Source of the DNA: Pseudomonas benzenivorans
Lineage (GTDB): Bacteria; Pseudomonadota; Gammaproteobacteria; Pseudomonadales; Pseudomonadaceae
DNA: 64,000 nucleotides
Assembly (NCBI RefSeq): GCF_033547155.1
Contig: NZ_CP137892.1
Location: 1,054,001-1,118,000 of the forward strand
Direction: 5' to 3'
The translations under genes were made by a program, and so were the position numbers. Shown one piece after another: positions 37,276-48,072 of this stretch. Numbering within the stretch: position 1 is the stretch's first letter; each line of letters opens with the position of its first letter. The notes under the pieces were generated by a model, which ran no database searches, was not told the DNA's origin, and saw only the letters and a program-made list of their open reading frames with translations.

Positions 37276-39078
37276 CTATAGGGGGCGCTGCTGTTCGTTG
37301 GCGTCGGCGTCGAACAGCGTCTCCAGTTCCGCGCGTGCCTCTCGGGCCGTCTGCAGCACCGCGGCCTTGTCGTTGTAGACGCGGTGCTGGGCCTCCAGCA
37401 CCTGCTCGTCGTGGTGCTGGAAACGCTTGATTCTGCGCGTCGCCTGCTCGTCGTCGAGGCCCAGGCCGATCAGGATCTGGCGGCTCATCTCCAGGCTCGA
37501 GTGGAAGGTCTCGCGCACCGGCAGCGCGCCGGCATCCAGCAGGCGATGGACATGCTGGCGGTTGCGCGCGCGGGCGACGATCTTCATCTGCGGATAGAGG
37601 CGACGCACCAGTTCGGTGAGCCTCAGACTGATGTCCGGGTCGTCGGTGGCGACGATGAAGAACTCGGCCTGGTCGGCCTTGGCCGCCCGCAGGATCTCCG
37701 GGCGCAGCGGGTCGCCGTAGAAGATCGGCATGTTGTCCAGGCTGCGCGACAGTTCGATGGTGTCGACCTCGATATCCAGGGCCACGAAGGGCAGCCGCTG
37801 GGCGCGCAGAAAGCGCGCGACGACCTGGCCCATGCGGCCCATGCCGGCGATCACCACCCGCGGCGCGTCGCTGTCGATCTGCTTGTAGTGCGGCGGCACC
37901 TCGCGGGTCTCCGGCTTGGCCTTGAGCAGCCGCGCCACCAGCAGCATCAACAGGGGCGTGACGGCCATCGACAGGGTGATGGCCAGCACCAGCTCGCTGT
38001 GCAGGCGCGGCTCGAACAGGCCATGGTCGCGGGCTATCTGGAACACCACGAAGGCGAACTCGCCCCCGGCGGCCAGGACGATGCCCAGCTGCAGCGCACT
38101 GCGGGCGCCGAGCCCGCCGGCCAGGCGGCCGATGGCGAACAGCAGCGGCAGTTTGATCAGGATCAGCAGGGCGGCGAGGGCCAGCACCCGCATCGGCTCG
38201 GCCAGCAGCAGGCCGAGGTCCGCGGTCATGCCGACGCTGATGAAGAACAGCCCGAGCAGCAGCCCCTTGAACGGCTCGATCTGCGATTCGAGTTCGTGGC
38301 GGTATTCCGAGTCGGCCAGCAGCAGCCCGGCGAGGAAGGCGCCCAGAGCCATGGAGATGCCCGCCAGTTCCATCAGCCAGGCGGTGCCGATCACCACCAG
38401 CAGCGCGGTGGCGGTGGACACCTCCTGCAGGCCGGTCTTGGCGACAATGCGAAACACCGGGCGCAGCAGGTAGCGCCCGCCTATGACCACCAGGCCGATG
38501 CTGCCCAGCACCTTGAGCAACTGGGCCAGCCCGTCGCCGTCGCTCGTCGTCTCGGCGACGCCGAGCAGCGGCACCAGGGCGATCAGCGGGATGGCGGCGA
38601 TGTCCTGGAACAGCAGGATGGCGAAGGCCAGGCGGCCGTGGGGGCTGGCCAGTTCCTTGCGCTCGGCCAGGCTCTGCAGGCCGAAGGCGGTGGACGACAG
38701 CGCCAGGCCCAGGCCCAGCACCAGGGCGCTGTTCAGTGGCTGGGCGAAGCCGAGCATGGCCACCGTGCCGATCACCAGGGCGGTCAGCAGGACCTGGGCC
38801 AGGCCCACGCCGAATACCGCCTGGCGCATCACCCACAGACGCCGGGGCGACAGCTCCAGGCCGATGATGAACAGCAGCAGCACCACGCCCAGTTCGGAGA
38901 TATGGCTGACCCCCGCGGGGTCGTCCACCAGGCGCAGCACCGCCGGGCCGATCAGCACGCCTGCCAGCAAGTAACCCAGCACCGCCCCCAGTTGCAGGCG
39001 TTTGGCCAGGGGCACCACCAGCACCGCCGCCAGCAGGAACACCACGGCGGTCTGCAGCAGGCTGGCTTCGTGGGGCAT
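37276..39078 (-). CDS. Kef-type K+/H+ antiporter with TrkA-N domain
   Basis: 600-residue CPA2 antiporter. The N-terminal part (about 1-390) has 12-13 membrane segments, including [27 protein letters not shown] and [15 protein letters not shown] cytoplasmic NAD-binding TrkA-N domain begins at [18 protein letters not shown] (about 408). A C-terminal basic and acidic tail follows. In E. coli KefB/KefC efflux is gated by glutathione adducts during electrophile stress. No KefF/G-type ancillary gene is adjacent, so the gating is uncertain. It is upstream of lhr on the same strand, separated by a repeat. Confidence 0.92.
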   Translation of the reverse strand: MPHEASLLQTAVVFLLAAVLVVPLAKRLQLGAVLGYLLAGVLIGPAVLRLVDDPAGVSHISELGVVLLLFIIGLELSPRRLWVMRQAVFGVGLAQVLLTALVIGTVAMLGFAQPLNSALVLGLGLALSSTAFGLQSLAERKELASPHGRLAFAILLFQDIAAIPLIALVPLLGVAETTSDGDGLAQLLKVLGSIGLVVIGGRYLLRPVFRIVAKTGLQEVSTATALLVVIGTAWLMELAGISMALGAFLAGLLLADSEYRHELESQIEPFKGLLLGLFFISVGMTADLGLLLAEPMRVLALAALLILIKLPLLFAIGRLAGGLGARSALQLGIVLAAGGEFAFVVFQIARDHGLFEPRLHSELVLAITLSMAVTPLLMLLVARLLKAKPETREVPPHYKQIDSDAPRVVIAGMGRMGQVVARFLRAQRLPFVALDIEVDTIELSRSLDNMPIFYGDPLRPEILRAAKADQAEFFIVATDDPDISLRLTELVRRLYPQMKIVARARNRQHVHRLLDAGALPVRETFHSSLEMSRQILIGLGLDDEQATRRIKRFQHHDEQVLEAQHRVYNDKAAVLQTAREARAELETLFDADANEQQRPL

Positions 39079-39258
39079 GGATCACTCCTTGGCGGATGGG
39101 CAATGGGATGGCGCCGGGCAGCCTAGAGCCTTTGTCATTTCAGCGCCAGGCCTCGGCACTGCGCGGGGCTGCCCGGTGGCCATGCGGCTGGGACGGGGGG
39201 AGAGGGGCCGCAGATGGCGCTTGTGAACCCCACCTGCGGGCAGTGCGTTGCCTGAGAG

Positions 39259-39282
39259 GGGACTGCGCCGGCACGCAGTCCC
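39259..39282 (-). terminator. hairpin after ycaC-like gene
   Basis: GGGACTGCG (39259-39267) and CGCAGTCCC (39274-39282) with a 6-nt loop. It lies 12 bases past the ycaC-like stop (39294) on the minus strand. There is no U-run, so intrinsic termination is uncertain. Confidence 0.5.
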
Positions 39283-39293
39283 GGTCGCCTGGC

Positions 39294-39920
39294 CTATTTG
39301 CCGGCGGTGAGGGTGGTGTAGCTGTTGATCAGGTTGCGGTAGTCGGGGATATGGTTGGCGAACAGCGCGCCCAGCCCCTCGATGTCGTTGCGCCAGTCGC
39401 GGTGCAGCTCGCAGGCCACGCCGAACCAGGTCATCAGCTGTGCGCCGGCGGAGGACATGCGGTCCCAGGCCGAATGGCGGGTGACTTCGTTGAAGGTGCC
39501 GGAGGCGTCGGTGACCACGAACACCTCGAAGCCGGCCTCGATGGCCGAGAGGGCCGGGAAGGCCACGCAGACCTCGGTGACCACCCCGGCGATGATCAGT
39601 TGCTTGCGCCCGGTGGCCTTGACCGCCGCGAGGAAGTCCTCGTTGTCCCAGGCGTTGATCTGCCCGGGGCGGGCGATATAGGGCGCGTCCGGGAACAGCT
39701 CCTTGAGCTCGGGCACCAGTGGGCCGTTGGGGCCGCTCTCGAAGCTGGTGGTGAGGATGGTCGGCAGCTCGAAGTACTTGGCCAGGTCGGCCAGGGCCAG
39801 CACGTTGTTCTTGAACCGATCCGGCTCGATATCCCGTACCAGCGAGAGCAGGCCGGTCTGGTGGTCGACCAGCAGGACGGCGGCCTGGTTCTTGTCGAGA
39901 CGTGTGTAGGGGGTGCTCAT
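39294..39920 (-). CDS. ycaC: isochorismatase-like hydrolase YcaC
   Basis: 208 residues, very close to E. coli YcaC. Candidate catalytic residues are Asp19 in LLVDHQTGL and Cys118 in TEVCVAFPAL; the PYIARPGQINAWDNEDF and TRHSAWDRM segments are typical. The natural substrate of YcaC is not established. It sits downstream of a second hydrolase and a pirin gene on the same strand, a grouping often controlled by an adjacent LysR protein. Confidence 0.93.
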   Translation of the reverse strand: MSTPYTRLDKNQAAVLLVDHQTGLLSLVRDIEPDRFKNNVLALADLAKYFELPTILTTSFESGPNGPLVPELKELFPDAPYIARPGQINAWDNEDFLAAVKATGRKQLIIAGVVTEVCVAFPALSAIEAGFEVFVVTDASGTFNEVTRHSAWDRMSSAGAQLMTWFGVACELHRDWRNDIEGLGALFANHIPDYRNLINSYTTLTAGK

Positions 39921-39993
39921 GGTGATGTCCTCGTGCGTGGGTGAAAGCCGGGCGCACGGCGGCGCGCGGCGGGGGATCGCGGGGCGAAAGCGC

Positions 39994-40680
39994 TCAGCGC
40001 TGCGAGTCCAGGACTTCCTGGTTGCTCACCACGGCCTGCGCCTTGAGGTGGCTCTCGATCAGCAGTTGGTAGTTGGGGAAAACCCGGCTGTAGGCCTCGG
40101 CCCACTGCGCCGCGTCCGGGCGGTTCCAGGTTTGCTGGATTTCCGAGCAGACCGCCGCGGTGTCCATCGGCACCACGCCGGCCTGGACCACCCGGGCCAG
40201 GGTGATTTCCTGGGCCATCTTCGAGTAGGTGCCGGAGGCGTCGATCACCGCGAACACCCTGTAGCCGGCGGCCACCGCGCTGATGCTGGGGAAGGCCATG
40301 CACACGCTGGTGATGGTGCCGGCGATGATCAGGGTCTGCTTGCCGGTGGCTTCCACTGCCGCCACGAAATCCGGGTTGTCCCAGGCGTTGATCTCGCCTT
40401 TGCGCGCCACGTACCGGGCGTGCGGGGCGGCCTCGTGGATCTCCGGAATCAGCGGGCCGTTGGGGCCCTGGGGCACCGAGGCGGTAGTGATCAGCGGGAT
40501 GTTCGCCAGGCTGGCGACCTTCGCCAGGGTGATGGCGTTGGCGCGCAGCTCGGGCATGGGCATGTCCTTGACCGTCTGGAACAGCCCGCTCTGGTGGTCG
40601 ATCAGCAACATCGCCGTGTCGCTGGGGTCGATGGTCGGCTTCTGGCCGTTGAAGTTGGCGATATTCGCGAAACTGTGCAT
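39994..40680 (-). CDS. isochorismatase-like hydrolase, YcaC paralogue
   Basis: 228 residues with an N-terminal extension of about 9-10 residues relative to YcaC. Asp28 ([10 protein letters not shown]) and Cys127 (TSVCMAFPS) are the likely catalytic positions. It keeps [12 protein letters not shown] and a FxxTC-type C-terminal half, but is clearly diverged from its neighbour. The two are probably an old tandem duplication, possibly with different substrates. Confidence 0.9.
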   Translation of the reverse strand: MHSFANIANFNGQKPTIDPSDTAMLLIDHQSGLFQTVKDMPMPELRANAITLAKVASLANIPLITTASVPQGPNGPLIPEIHEAAPHARYVARKGEINAWDNPDFVAAVEATGKQTLIIAGTITSVCMAFPSISAVAAGYRVFAVIDASGTYSKMAQEITLARVVQAGVVPMDTAAVCSEIQQTWNRPDAAQWAEAYSRVFPNYQLLIESHLKAQAVVSNQEVLDSQR

Positions 40681-40804
40681 GTTCAGGCTCCCTTGCGAGG
40701 TGGGGACCCTGGCCGTTTCCGGCGCTCGGGGTCTAGGAGAGGGTCACGGGTCCCTGTGAGCCGGACTAGTCAGACTAGGCGTTGGGACCGCTGGTGCAGG
40801 ACCG

Positions 40805-41671
40805 TTAGGCGGGTAGCTGGCCGAACGAGCCGTTGCGCAAGTCCTCGACCGCCTGGGCGATCTCGGCCTCGCTGTTCATCACGAAGGGGCCGTAGCCGAC
40901 CACCGGCTCGTCGATGGGCTCGCCGCTGAGCAGCAGCACCAGCGCCTGGCTGTCGGCCTCCAGGTGCAGTTCGTCGCCGGCCGCATCGAGCAGCGCCATC
41001 TGCGCCTCGCCGACCCGCTGGTCGCCGTTCACCCGCACGCTGCCGTGGAGCACGATCAGGGCGCCGTTGCGGCCCTCGGCCAGCGGCAGGCTCAGCGGCT
41101 TGCCGGCATTCAGGCGCAGGTCCCAGACATCCATCGGCGTGAAGGTGCGCGCGGGCCCCTGCCGGCCGGCGAACCGCCCGGCGATCAGGCGCAGGGAACC
41201 GGCGCCGCCGGCGAGCGGAATGCGGGGGATGTCCTGGTTCAGGAGGGTCTGGTAGCCGGGTGCGGCGCGCTTGTCCCGGGCCGGCAGGTTGACCCACAGC
41301 TGCACCATCTCCAGGGTGCCGCCCTGCCGGGTGAAGGCGGCGGAGTGATACTCCTCGTGCAGGATGCCCGAGGCCGCCGTCATCCACTGCACGTCGCCGG
41401 GGCCGATCAGGCCGCCGCTGCCGGTCGAGTCGCGGTGTTCCAGCTCGCCCTGGTAGACGATGGTCACCGTCTCGAAGCCGCGATGCGGGTGCTGGCCGAC
41501 GCCGCGTGGGTGCTGCGCGGGGACGAAGTCGTGGGGGCCGGCATAGTCGAGCAGGAGGAAGGGGCTGATGTGCTGGCCCAGGCTGTCGTAGGAAAACAGC
41601 GAGCGAACCGGAAAGCCGTCGCCGACCCAGTGCGGCCTGGGGCTGCCGTAGAGACCGAGAACCTTTTTCAT
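40805..41671 (-). CDS. pirin family bicupin
   Basis: 288 residues. The pirin signature is clear: FLLLDYAGP, HPHRGFETVTIVYQGELEHRDSTGSGGLIGPGDVQWMTAASGILHEE (His/Glu metal ligands in the first cupin) and a C-terminal second cupin. Some pirins act as quercetinases or redox cofactors. I take the ATG at 41671 (MKKVLGLYGSP). The frame is open to 41692, but upstream residues are not family-like. It is divergent from the LysR gene and upstream of the two hydrolases, 125 bases away. Confidence 0.92.
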   Translation of the reverse strand: MKKVLGLYGSPRPHWVGDGFPVRSLFSYDSLGQHISPFLLLDYAGPHDFVPAQHPRGVGQHPHRGFETVTIVYQGELEHRDSTGSGGLIGPGDVQWMTAASGILHEEYHSAAFTRQGGTLEMVQLWVNLPARDKRAAPGYQTLLNQDIPRIPLAGGAGSLRLIAGRFAGRQGPARTFTPMDVWDLRLNAGKPLSLPLAEGRNGALIVLHGSVRVNGDQRVGEAQMALLDAAGDELHLEADSQALVLLLSGEPIDEPVVGYGPFVMNSEAEIAQAVEDLRNGSFGQLPA

Positions 41672-41725
41672 GCGGTGCCTCCTCTGGTGCATGGAGACAC
41701 CATAGGAGTGCGACGCTTGGTGCGG

Positions 41726-41767
41726 TAGACCGGATAAATTAGTCTCAGTGTTCTATTTGGAGAACAC
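41726..41767. promoter_or_regulatory. divergent pirin/LysR control region with inverted repeats
   Basis: AGAC-N11-GTCT (about 41727-41745) has LysR-box-like spacing. GTGTTC (41748-41753)/GAACAC (41762-41767) is a perfect 6-bp inverted repeat that ends two bases before the LysR ATG. Either could be the operator; the second could also act as an RNA hairpin over the ribosome-binding site. Confidence 0.45.
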
Positions 41768-41769
41768 CG

Positions 41770-42663
41770 ATGGACGATCTCAACGACCTGTACTACTTCG
41801 CCCAGGTAGTCGAACACGGCGGTTTCGCCCCGGCGGGCCGGGCGCTGAACACACCGAAATCCAAGCTCAGCCGGCGCATCGCCCTGCTCGAGGAGCGTCT
41901 CGGCGTGCGCCTGCTGCAGCGTTCGACCCGGCACTTCTCGGTCACCGAGATCGGCCAGGAGTATCACCGTCACTGCCTGGCCATGCTGGTCGAGGCGCAG
42001 GCCGCGCGCGAGGCCATCGAGCGCACCCGCTCGGAACCCCAGGGGCTGGTGCGCATGAGCTGTCCCACCACCCTGTTGCAGTACCGGGTCGGCGACCTGG
42101 TCAGCCGCTTCATGGTCGAGCATCCCAAGGTCCAGGTGCAGCTGGAGGCCACCAACAGGCGCGTCGACGTGATCGGCGAAGGCCTCGACCTGGCGCTGCG
42201 GGTGCGCTTCCCGCCGCTGGACAGCAGCGACCTGGTGATGCGCGTGCTGGGCGACAGCCCGCAGCGGCTGGTCGCCAGTCCCGCGTTCCTGCGCGGTCTC
42301 GAACTGCCCCTGCGACCGGCCGACCTCAGCGGCCTGCCCAGCCTGGACTGGGGCCCGCCGCGGGATCATCGCTGGTGCCTGGAGGGGCCGGATGGCGCCA
42401 CGGCCGAGGTGCGCCACCGGCCGCGGCTGATCAGCGACGACATGACCATCCTGCGGCGCGCGGCGCTGCGCGGCGTCGGCGTGGTACAGCTGCCGTGCAT
42501 GGTGGTGGAGCGCGACCTGCAGGCCGGCCGCCTGCTCGACATCATGCCGCAATGGGCGCCGCGTAGCGGGGTGGTGCATGCGCTGTTCCCGTCGCGCCGC
42601 GGCCTGCTGCCTGCGGTACGTGGCCTGATCGATTTCCTGGCCGAGCACCTGCAGCAGGCCTAG
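41770..42663 (+). CDS. LysR-family transcriptional regulator (pirin/hydrolase-linked)
   Basis: 297 residues. The N-terminal helix-turn-helix (LYYFAQVVEHGGFAPAGRALNTPKSKLSRRIALLEERLG, residues 7-45) is typical, followed by the effector-binding domain. It is divergent from the pirin gene across about 98 bases and probably controls pirin and the two hydrolases; related LysR-pirin pairs respond to quinone-like compounds, which is inference. Codon and length are normal. Confidence 0.93.
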   Translation: MDDLNDLYYFAQVVEHGGFAPAGRALNTPKSKLSRRIALLEERLGVRLLQRSTRHFSVTEIGQEYHRHCLAMLVEAQAAREAIERTRSEPQGLVRMSCPTTLLQYRVGDLVSRFMVEHPKVQVQLEATNRRVDVIGEGLDLALRVRFPPLDSSDLVMRVLGDSPQRLVASPAFLRGLELPLRPADLSGLPSLDWGPPRDHRWCLEGPDGATAEVRHRPRLISDDMTILRRAALRGVGVVQLPCMVVERDLQAGRLLDIMPQWAPRSGVVHALFPSRRGLLPAVRGLIDFLAEHLQQA

Positions 42664-42666
42664 CGC

Positions 42667-42735
42667 GTAGGGTGGATTGGGCGCAGCGATAGCCATCGAT
42701 AGAGGGGTTACGCCGCTGTGCGGCTAACCCATCCT
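42667..42735. repeat. dispersed GTAGGGTGG/CCCATCCTA repeat
   Basis: Begins GTAGGGTGGATTGGGCGCAGCG and ends GTGCGGCTAACCCATCCT; the last 18 bases match 37253-37270 exactly, and GTAGGGTGGA plus GCGCAGCG match the lhr-internal copy. The arms pair imperfectly into a hairpin. It lies between the LysR gene and the ABC transporter operon. Confidence 0.75.
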
Positions 42736-42834
42736 ATGGATTGCGCACCGCCTGCTCGATGAGCATGGCACTTGCCTGACCCCACCCCTGTTTCCCTACA
42801 CTCTGCCCCTGACTCATCGCACCAAGGACCTGCC

Positions 42835-43763
<929 letters not shown>

Positions 43764-43767
<4 letters not shown>

Positions 43768-44525
43768 ACCTCTATGCCATCAAGGCCATCTACCTGTTCG
43801 AGCTGGCGCGCACCTGGCGCACCCTGCTGCAGAGCATCGCCACCCCGGTGATCAGCACCTCGCTGTACTTCGTGGTGTTCGGCTCGGCCATCGGCAGCAG
43901 CATGACCGAGGTCCATGGGGTCAGCTACGGCGCCTTCATCGTGCCGGGACTGATCATGCTGGCGCTGCTCACCGAGAGCATTTCCAACGCCTCCTTCGGC
44001 ATCTACATGCCCAAGTATTCCGGCAGCATCTACGAGCTGCTGTCGGCGCCGGTGTCCTACCTGGAGATACTCGTCGGCTACGTCGGCGCGGCGGCCACCA
44101 AGTCGATCATCCTCGGCCTGGTGATCCTGGCCACGGCGCGGCTGTTCGTCGATTACCAAATCCTCCATCCCGTGTGGATGCTGGCCTTCCTGGTGCTCAC
44201 CGCGGTGACCTTCAGCCTGTTCGGCTTCATCATCGGCGTCTGGGCCGACGGCTGGGAGAAGCTGCAGATAGTCCCGGCGCTGATCGTCACGCCGCTGACC
44301 TTCCTCGGCGGCAGCTTCTACTCGATCGGCATGCTGCCGCCGCTGTGGCAGACGGTGACCCTGTTCAACCCGGTGGTCTACCTGATCAGCGCCTTCCGCT
44401 GGAGCTTCTACGGCGTGTCGGACGTCGGCGTGGGCCTGAGCCTGGCGATGATCCTGGGCTTCCTGCTGCTGTGCGTGCTGACCGTCGGCTGGATCTTCAA
44501 GAGCGGCTACCGGCTGAAGAACTGA
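43764..44525 (+). CDS. yadH: ABC-2 type permease YadH
   Basis: 253 residues with six membrane segments. The ABC-2 signature [29 protein letters not shown] and the C-terminal [18 protein letters not shown]...[16 protein letters not shown] mark the family. It is translationally coupled to YadG (ATGA overlap). Confidence 0.93.
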
Positions 44526-44630
44526 CGCCCGTCGCCTGGCTCGGCGCAGGGCAAACGAGCCTGTCGGAACAGGGTCGAATCAAGGGGCGCGGCCCAGACG
44601 GCAGGCGCCCCGGATGCAACGGAGACTGCA

Positions 44631-45860
44631 ATGGACGAGGCTCTACGTGTTCTGCTCGATGACACCTACCGTGCCGAGTCGCGACGGGTGCTGGCCACCC
44701 TGATCCGCCTGCTGGGCGACTTCGACCTGGCCGAGGAGGCCCTGCACGAGGCCTTCCGCGCCGCCATGGAGCAATGGCCGCGCGCTGGCGTGCCGGCCAA
44801 CCCACGCGCCTGGCTGGTTTCGGCCGGGCGCTTCAAGGCGATCGACAACCTGCGCCGGCAGCGGCGTTTCCAGGCCCTCGACGAGCAGCACGAGGCGATG
44901 GCCGTCGTGGCGGCCGACGAGGCCGAGAGCGTCGAGGACGACCGTCTGCGGCTGATCTTCACCTGTTGCCACCCGGCACTCTCGGCCGATGCCCAGGTGG
45001 CCCTGTGCCTGCGCGAGGTCTGCGACCTGACCACCGAGCAGATCGCCCACGCCTACCTCAGCACGCCGAGCACGGTGGCCCAGCGTATCGTCCGCGCCAA
45101 GGCGAAGATTCGCGACGCGCGCATCCCCTACGAGGTGCCGGGCCGCGGCGAGCTGGCGGCGCGCCTGGAGGCGGTGCTGCGGGTGATCTACCTGGTGTTC
45201 AACGAGGGCTACTTCGCCAGCTCCGGCGACTCGCTGACCCGCAGTCAGCTGTCGGCCGAGGCCATCCGCCTGGGGCGGTTGCTGCTCGAGTTGCTGCCCG
45301 AGCCCGAGGTCATGGGCCTGCTGGCGCTGATGCTGCTGCACGAGGCGCGTTGCCCGGCGCGCCTCTCGACCGGTGGCGAGCCGGTGCTGCTGGAGGAGCA
45401 GGATCGTGCGCTGTGGGACGCCGCACTGATCGCCGAGGGCGATGCGCTGGTGCTGCAGGCCCTGCGCTCGCGGCGCTTCGGCCCCTACAGCCTGCAGGCC
45501 GCCATCGCCGCGGTGCATGCCGAGGCGCCGAGCATGGCGGCCACCGACTGGGCGCAGATAGTTGGGCTGTATGACGCGCTGTTGCAGGCCACGCCCTCGC
45601 CGGTGATCGAGCTCAATCGGGCGGTGGCCCTGGCCATGCGCGACGGTCCCCGGGCCGGTCTGGCGCAGATCGAGGCCATACTGCAGCGCGGCGAGCTGAC
45701 CGACTATCATCTGGCCCATGCCGCCCTGGCCGACCTGCATCGGCGCCTGGGGCAGACAACGCAGGCGCGCGACGCCTATCGACAGGCCCTGGCGCTGTCC
45801 CAACAGGCCCCGGACCGCAGGTTTCTCGAGCGGCGTCTACGCGAGTTGAGCGGCGACTAG
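44631..45860 (+). CDS. ECF sigma factor with C-terminal DUF6596-type domain (ECF42-like)
   Basis: 409 residues. Region 2 (LGDFDLAEEALHEAFRAAMEQWPRAGVPANPRAWLVSAGRFKAIDNLRR) and region 4 (LCLREVCDLTTEQIAHAYLSTPSTVAQRIVRAKAKIR) are followed by a long C-terminal helical domain including VIYLVFNEGYFASSGDSLTR and LNRAVALAMRDGP. This is the ECF42-type layout in which a TPR-like tail replaces an anti-sigma factor. Such genes are usually next to DGPF/YCII genes; none is adjacent here. It follows yadGH by 105 bases. Confidence 0.9.
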   Translation: MDEALRVLLDDTYRAESRRVLATLIRLLGDFDLAEEALHEAFRAAMEQWPRAGVPANPRAWLVSAGRFKAIDNLRRQRRFQALDEQHEAMAVVAADEAESVEDDRLRLIFTCCHPALSADAQVALCLREVCDLTTEQIAHAYLSTPSTVAQRIVRAKAKIRDARIPYEVPGRGELAARLEAVLRVIYLVFNEGYFASSGDSLTRSQLSAEAIRLGRLLLELLPEPEVMGLLALMLLHEARCPARLSTGGEPVLLEEQDRALWDAALIAEGDALVLQALRSRRFGPYSLQAAIAAVHAEAPSMAATDWAQIVGLYDALLQATPSPVIELNRAVALAMRDGPRAGLAQIEAILQRGELTDYHLAHAALADLHRRLGQTTQARDAYRQALALSQQAPDRRFLERRLRELSGD

Positions 45861-46009
45861 CTATGGTAGAGGTGACAACAGCCCGACTGCATGCGCCGAC
45901 ACCTGGCATCGGTGCGGCGAAATAAACGAGGTTCCTCTGGAGATCTGTGACGTTCGTTCCGTTTTCCGGCTAGCCTAGATGCGCATGGCCCAGGCCAAGG
46001 AGAAATCGT

Positions 46010-46315
46010 ATGGATACGAAAGACAGCCAACTCGCCGAGTTACTCAGCCTCACCGCACGCAGCATGACCCACCTGACGGCCGCCTTGGCGCAGATGTCGT
46101 TCGAGCTGATGCGTAGCGGCGACCCCTCCAGCCAGCGCGCAGGGCAGCGCATGATCGACCATCTGGCGCAGATCAGCGGCGAGCTCGACCAGCAGTGGGC
46201 GATGATCGGCGCGCTGACCGGCCAGCCCGCGTCCGGGGAGAAGACCGACCTGGTGGTCGAGGTGCAGATGCAGGCCGGGCCGGCCGACGACTGGTCCTCC
46301 GGCTCCGGTAGCTAA
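46010..46315 (+). CDS. small conserved hypothetical protein
   Basis: 101 residues, mostly helical, including SMTHLTAALAQMSFELMRSG and a Gly/Ser-rich tail. AAGGAGAA lies 7 bases before the ATG. No family is recognised. Codon use and ribosome-binding site support a real gene. It lies upstream of another small hypothetical in the same direction. Confidence 0.7.
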   Translation: MDTKDSQLAELLSLTARSMTHLTAALAQMSFELMRSGDPSSQRAGQRMIDHLAQISGELDQQWAMIGALTGQPASGEKTDLVVEVQMQAGPADDWSSGSGS

Positions 46316-46378
46316 CGCTGGTCGAGTGGGGAAAAGTGCGTAGAATGCGCGGCTTTTTTCCACCGGCTGGAGTGCCCG

Positions 46379-46630
46379 ATGAGTTACAACCTGGCAGACA
46401 AACCCGCGGCAGAGCGCGATGTGGCGGAGGCGGAAAAAGCCCGCCTGTTCGAGCTGTGGCAGAACAACCTGCAGCGCGCCAAGGCCGATGCGGCACGTCT
46501 GTTCGCCGAGAAGAGCAAGCGCAAGGGCAAGTGGGGGGAGTGGTTGCGCGGCCAACTGGGCGAGCTGTCGCCGCCGGAATACGCCAGCATGGTGCAGCGC
46601 GAGGTGAACAGGCTGGCCGCGCCGCGCTGA
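46379..46630 (+). CDS. small conserved hypothetical protein
   Basis: 83 residues, charged and helical (EAEKARLFELWQNNLQRAKADAARLFAEKSKRKGKWGEWLRGQLGELSPPEYASMVQREV). No membrane segment or known motif. The many Lys/Arg residues could suit nucleic-acid or membrane-surface binding, but that is speculation. It is convergent with the MscS gene. Confidence 0.7.
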   Translation: MSYNLADKPAAERDVAEAEKARLFELWQNNLQRAKADAARLFAEKSKRKGKWGEWLRGQLGELSPPEYASMVQREVNRLAAPR

Positions 46631-46708
46631 GCCAGACCTGGCACAGCAGCGGGTCAGGGCCGCATTCTGTAGCTGTACTCTTGCCCCGCATATCCCCGCA
46701 GTTGCCGT

Positions 46709-47704
46709 TCATTCCTTCGGCGCGCCCGGATCGAGCAGGTCCTCCTCGTCGCGGGCGTGCTGCTCCTGCTCGATCTGCTCTACCAGGTCGGTGATCACCC
46801 GAGTGTCTGCCTGTGCCGCAGTCGCCGGGGACGGCTTGCGGCTCGGCGCCACGGCCTCGGCACGCTCGTGGACGTGCAGGCGGTAGATGGGCTCGGGCAT
46901 GTCCATGCCGGCCTCGTCCAGGGCTGCGGTGACCTGGCGCATGGCTTCGCTCCTGACCATCAGGAAGTCGTGGCTGCGCTGATCCACCCAACCGTGATAG
47001 CGCACTTGTACGTTGGAATCCCCCAGGTGGCTGATGAAGGCGCGCGGTGGCGGCGACTGCATGACGCCGTCCAGCTGCCTGAGTCGCTCGACACCGAGCT
47101 GCTGGGCCAGCAGCAGGTCTTGGTCACCGCCCAGGCCGACGTCGAACTCGAAGCGCCGGCTGGGGTTGCGCGTGTAGTTGAGGGTGACGCTGCGAAACAC
47201 CAGGGCGTTGGGCAGGCGCAGGTGATTGCCATCCGGGGTCATCAGGATGGTTGCCCGTGAGGTCAGGGCGATCACCAGGCCCTCGTTGCCGTCTATCACC
47301 ACATGGTCGCGCGGCGAGAAGGGCTGGCGGATGCTCATTAGGATGCCGGCCAGGTAATTCTCCAGGGTTTCCTTAAAGGCGAAGCCCAGGGCCACGCCGA
47401 GCACCCCGGCGGTGCCCAGCACGGCGCCGACCAGCGAGGTGGCATCCATGATCTCCAGGGCCACCAGCACCCCGACCGAGGTCACCGCCCACTGTGCCGT
47501 GGTGCGTGCCAGCTCGCGCAGGAAGGGATTGCGCTTGGCCAGGCGCTCGAGCAGGGTGCGCTGCGACAGCCAGCGCCCGACCAGCCAGGCCAGCCAAACC
47601 ACCAGCAGGGCCAGGAGCAACAGCGGCAGGGCGCTCAGCAGGCCGTAGGTCTCGTCCAGCAGGCGCTGGAGTACCGCGTCGATATCGAATTGAACAGATT
47701 CCAC
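46709..47704 (-). CDS. MscS-family mechanosensitive channel
   Basis: 331 residues with three N-terminal membrane segments and the MscS pore and beta domain: GTAGVLGVALGFAFKETLENYLAGILMSIRQPFSPRDHVVIDGNEGLVIALTSRATIL. A charged C-terminal tail follows (about 270-331). I take the GTG at 47704, preceded by AGAGGGG at a good distance; the frame runs further to 48025, but upstream residues are not family-like. It would release solutes on osmotic downshock. Confidence 0.88.
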   Translation of the reverse strand: MESVQFDIDAVLQRLLDETYGLLSALPLLLLALLVVWLAWLVGRWLSQRTLLERLAKRNPFLRELARTTAQWAVTSVGVLVALEIMDATSLVGAVLGTAGVLGVALGFAFKETLENYLAGILMSIRQPFSPRDHVVIDGNEGLVIALTSRATILMTPDGNHLRLPNALVFRSVTLNYTRNPSRRFEFDVGLGGDQDLLLAQQLGVERLRQLDGVMQSPPPRAFISHLGDSNVQVRYHGWVDQRSHDFLMVRSEAMRQVTAALDEAGMDMPEPIYRLHVHERAEAVAPSRKPSPATAAQADTRVITDLVEQIEQEQHARDEEDLLDPGAPKE

Positions 47705-48072
47705 GAGCAGCCCCTCTGTCGCCGCGACAGCTGATGTCTTCGCGCGGCTCTTGCAGTCATCAGCAAGCCTAGTCGTTCGTCCCCGCCGCGGGCACATGCG
47801 ACCCGCCGCTCGGCCTGCCAGGCGTCCTCGGCAGTGCCAGGCCTCGGTTCGGTCTGCGGTCCATAGGCGCCGCGTTCGATCGGCGCTGACTCTCGCCCCC
47901 TTGCACGGTCCTGTTTCCGTGCGTCTTGCGATGGAGAAAGGCCAGTTGCACCTGGTGACCTGGCGCTTCAGGGGGGGCGCCGGGGTCGCGTCCGTCGAGG
48001 GCGCGACTATGCTGAGAACTAGCATGCATAGCGGCTCTTAACATCTGGTTGAAACATCATCGATCTTGAGCA
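47705..48072. other. intergenic region between mscS-like and LysR genes
   Basis: About 370 bases between divergent genes. No convincing gene is seen; open frames on both strands lack family features. It must hold the promoters of both genes. A short palindrome, CTAGCATGCATAG, lies near 48018. Confidence 0.5.
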
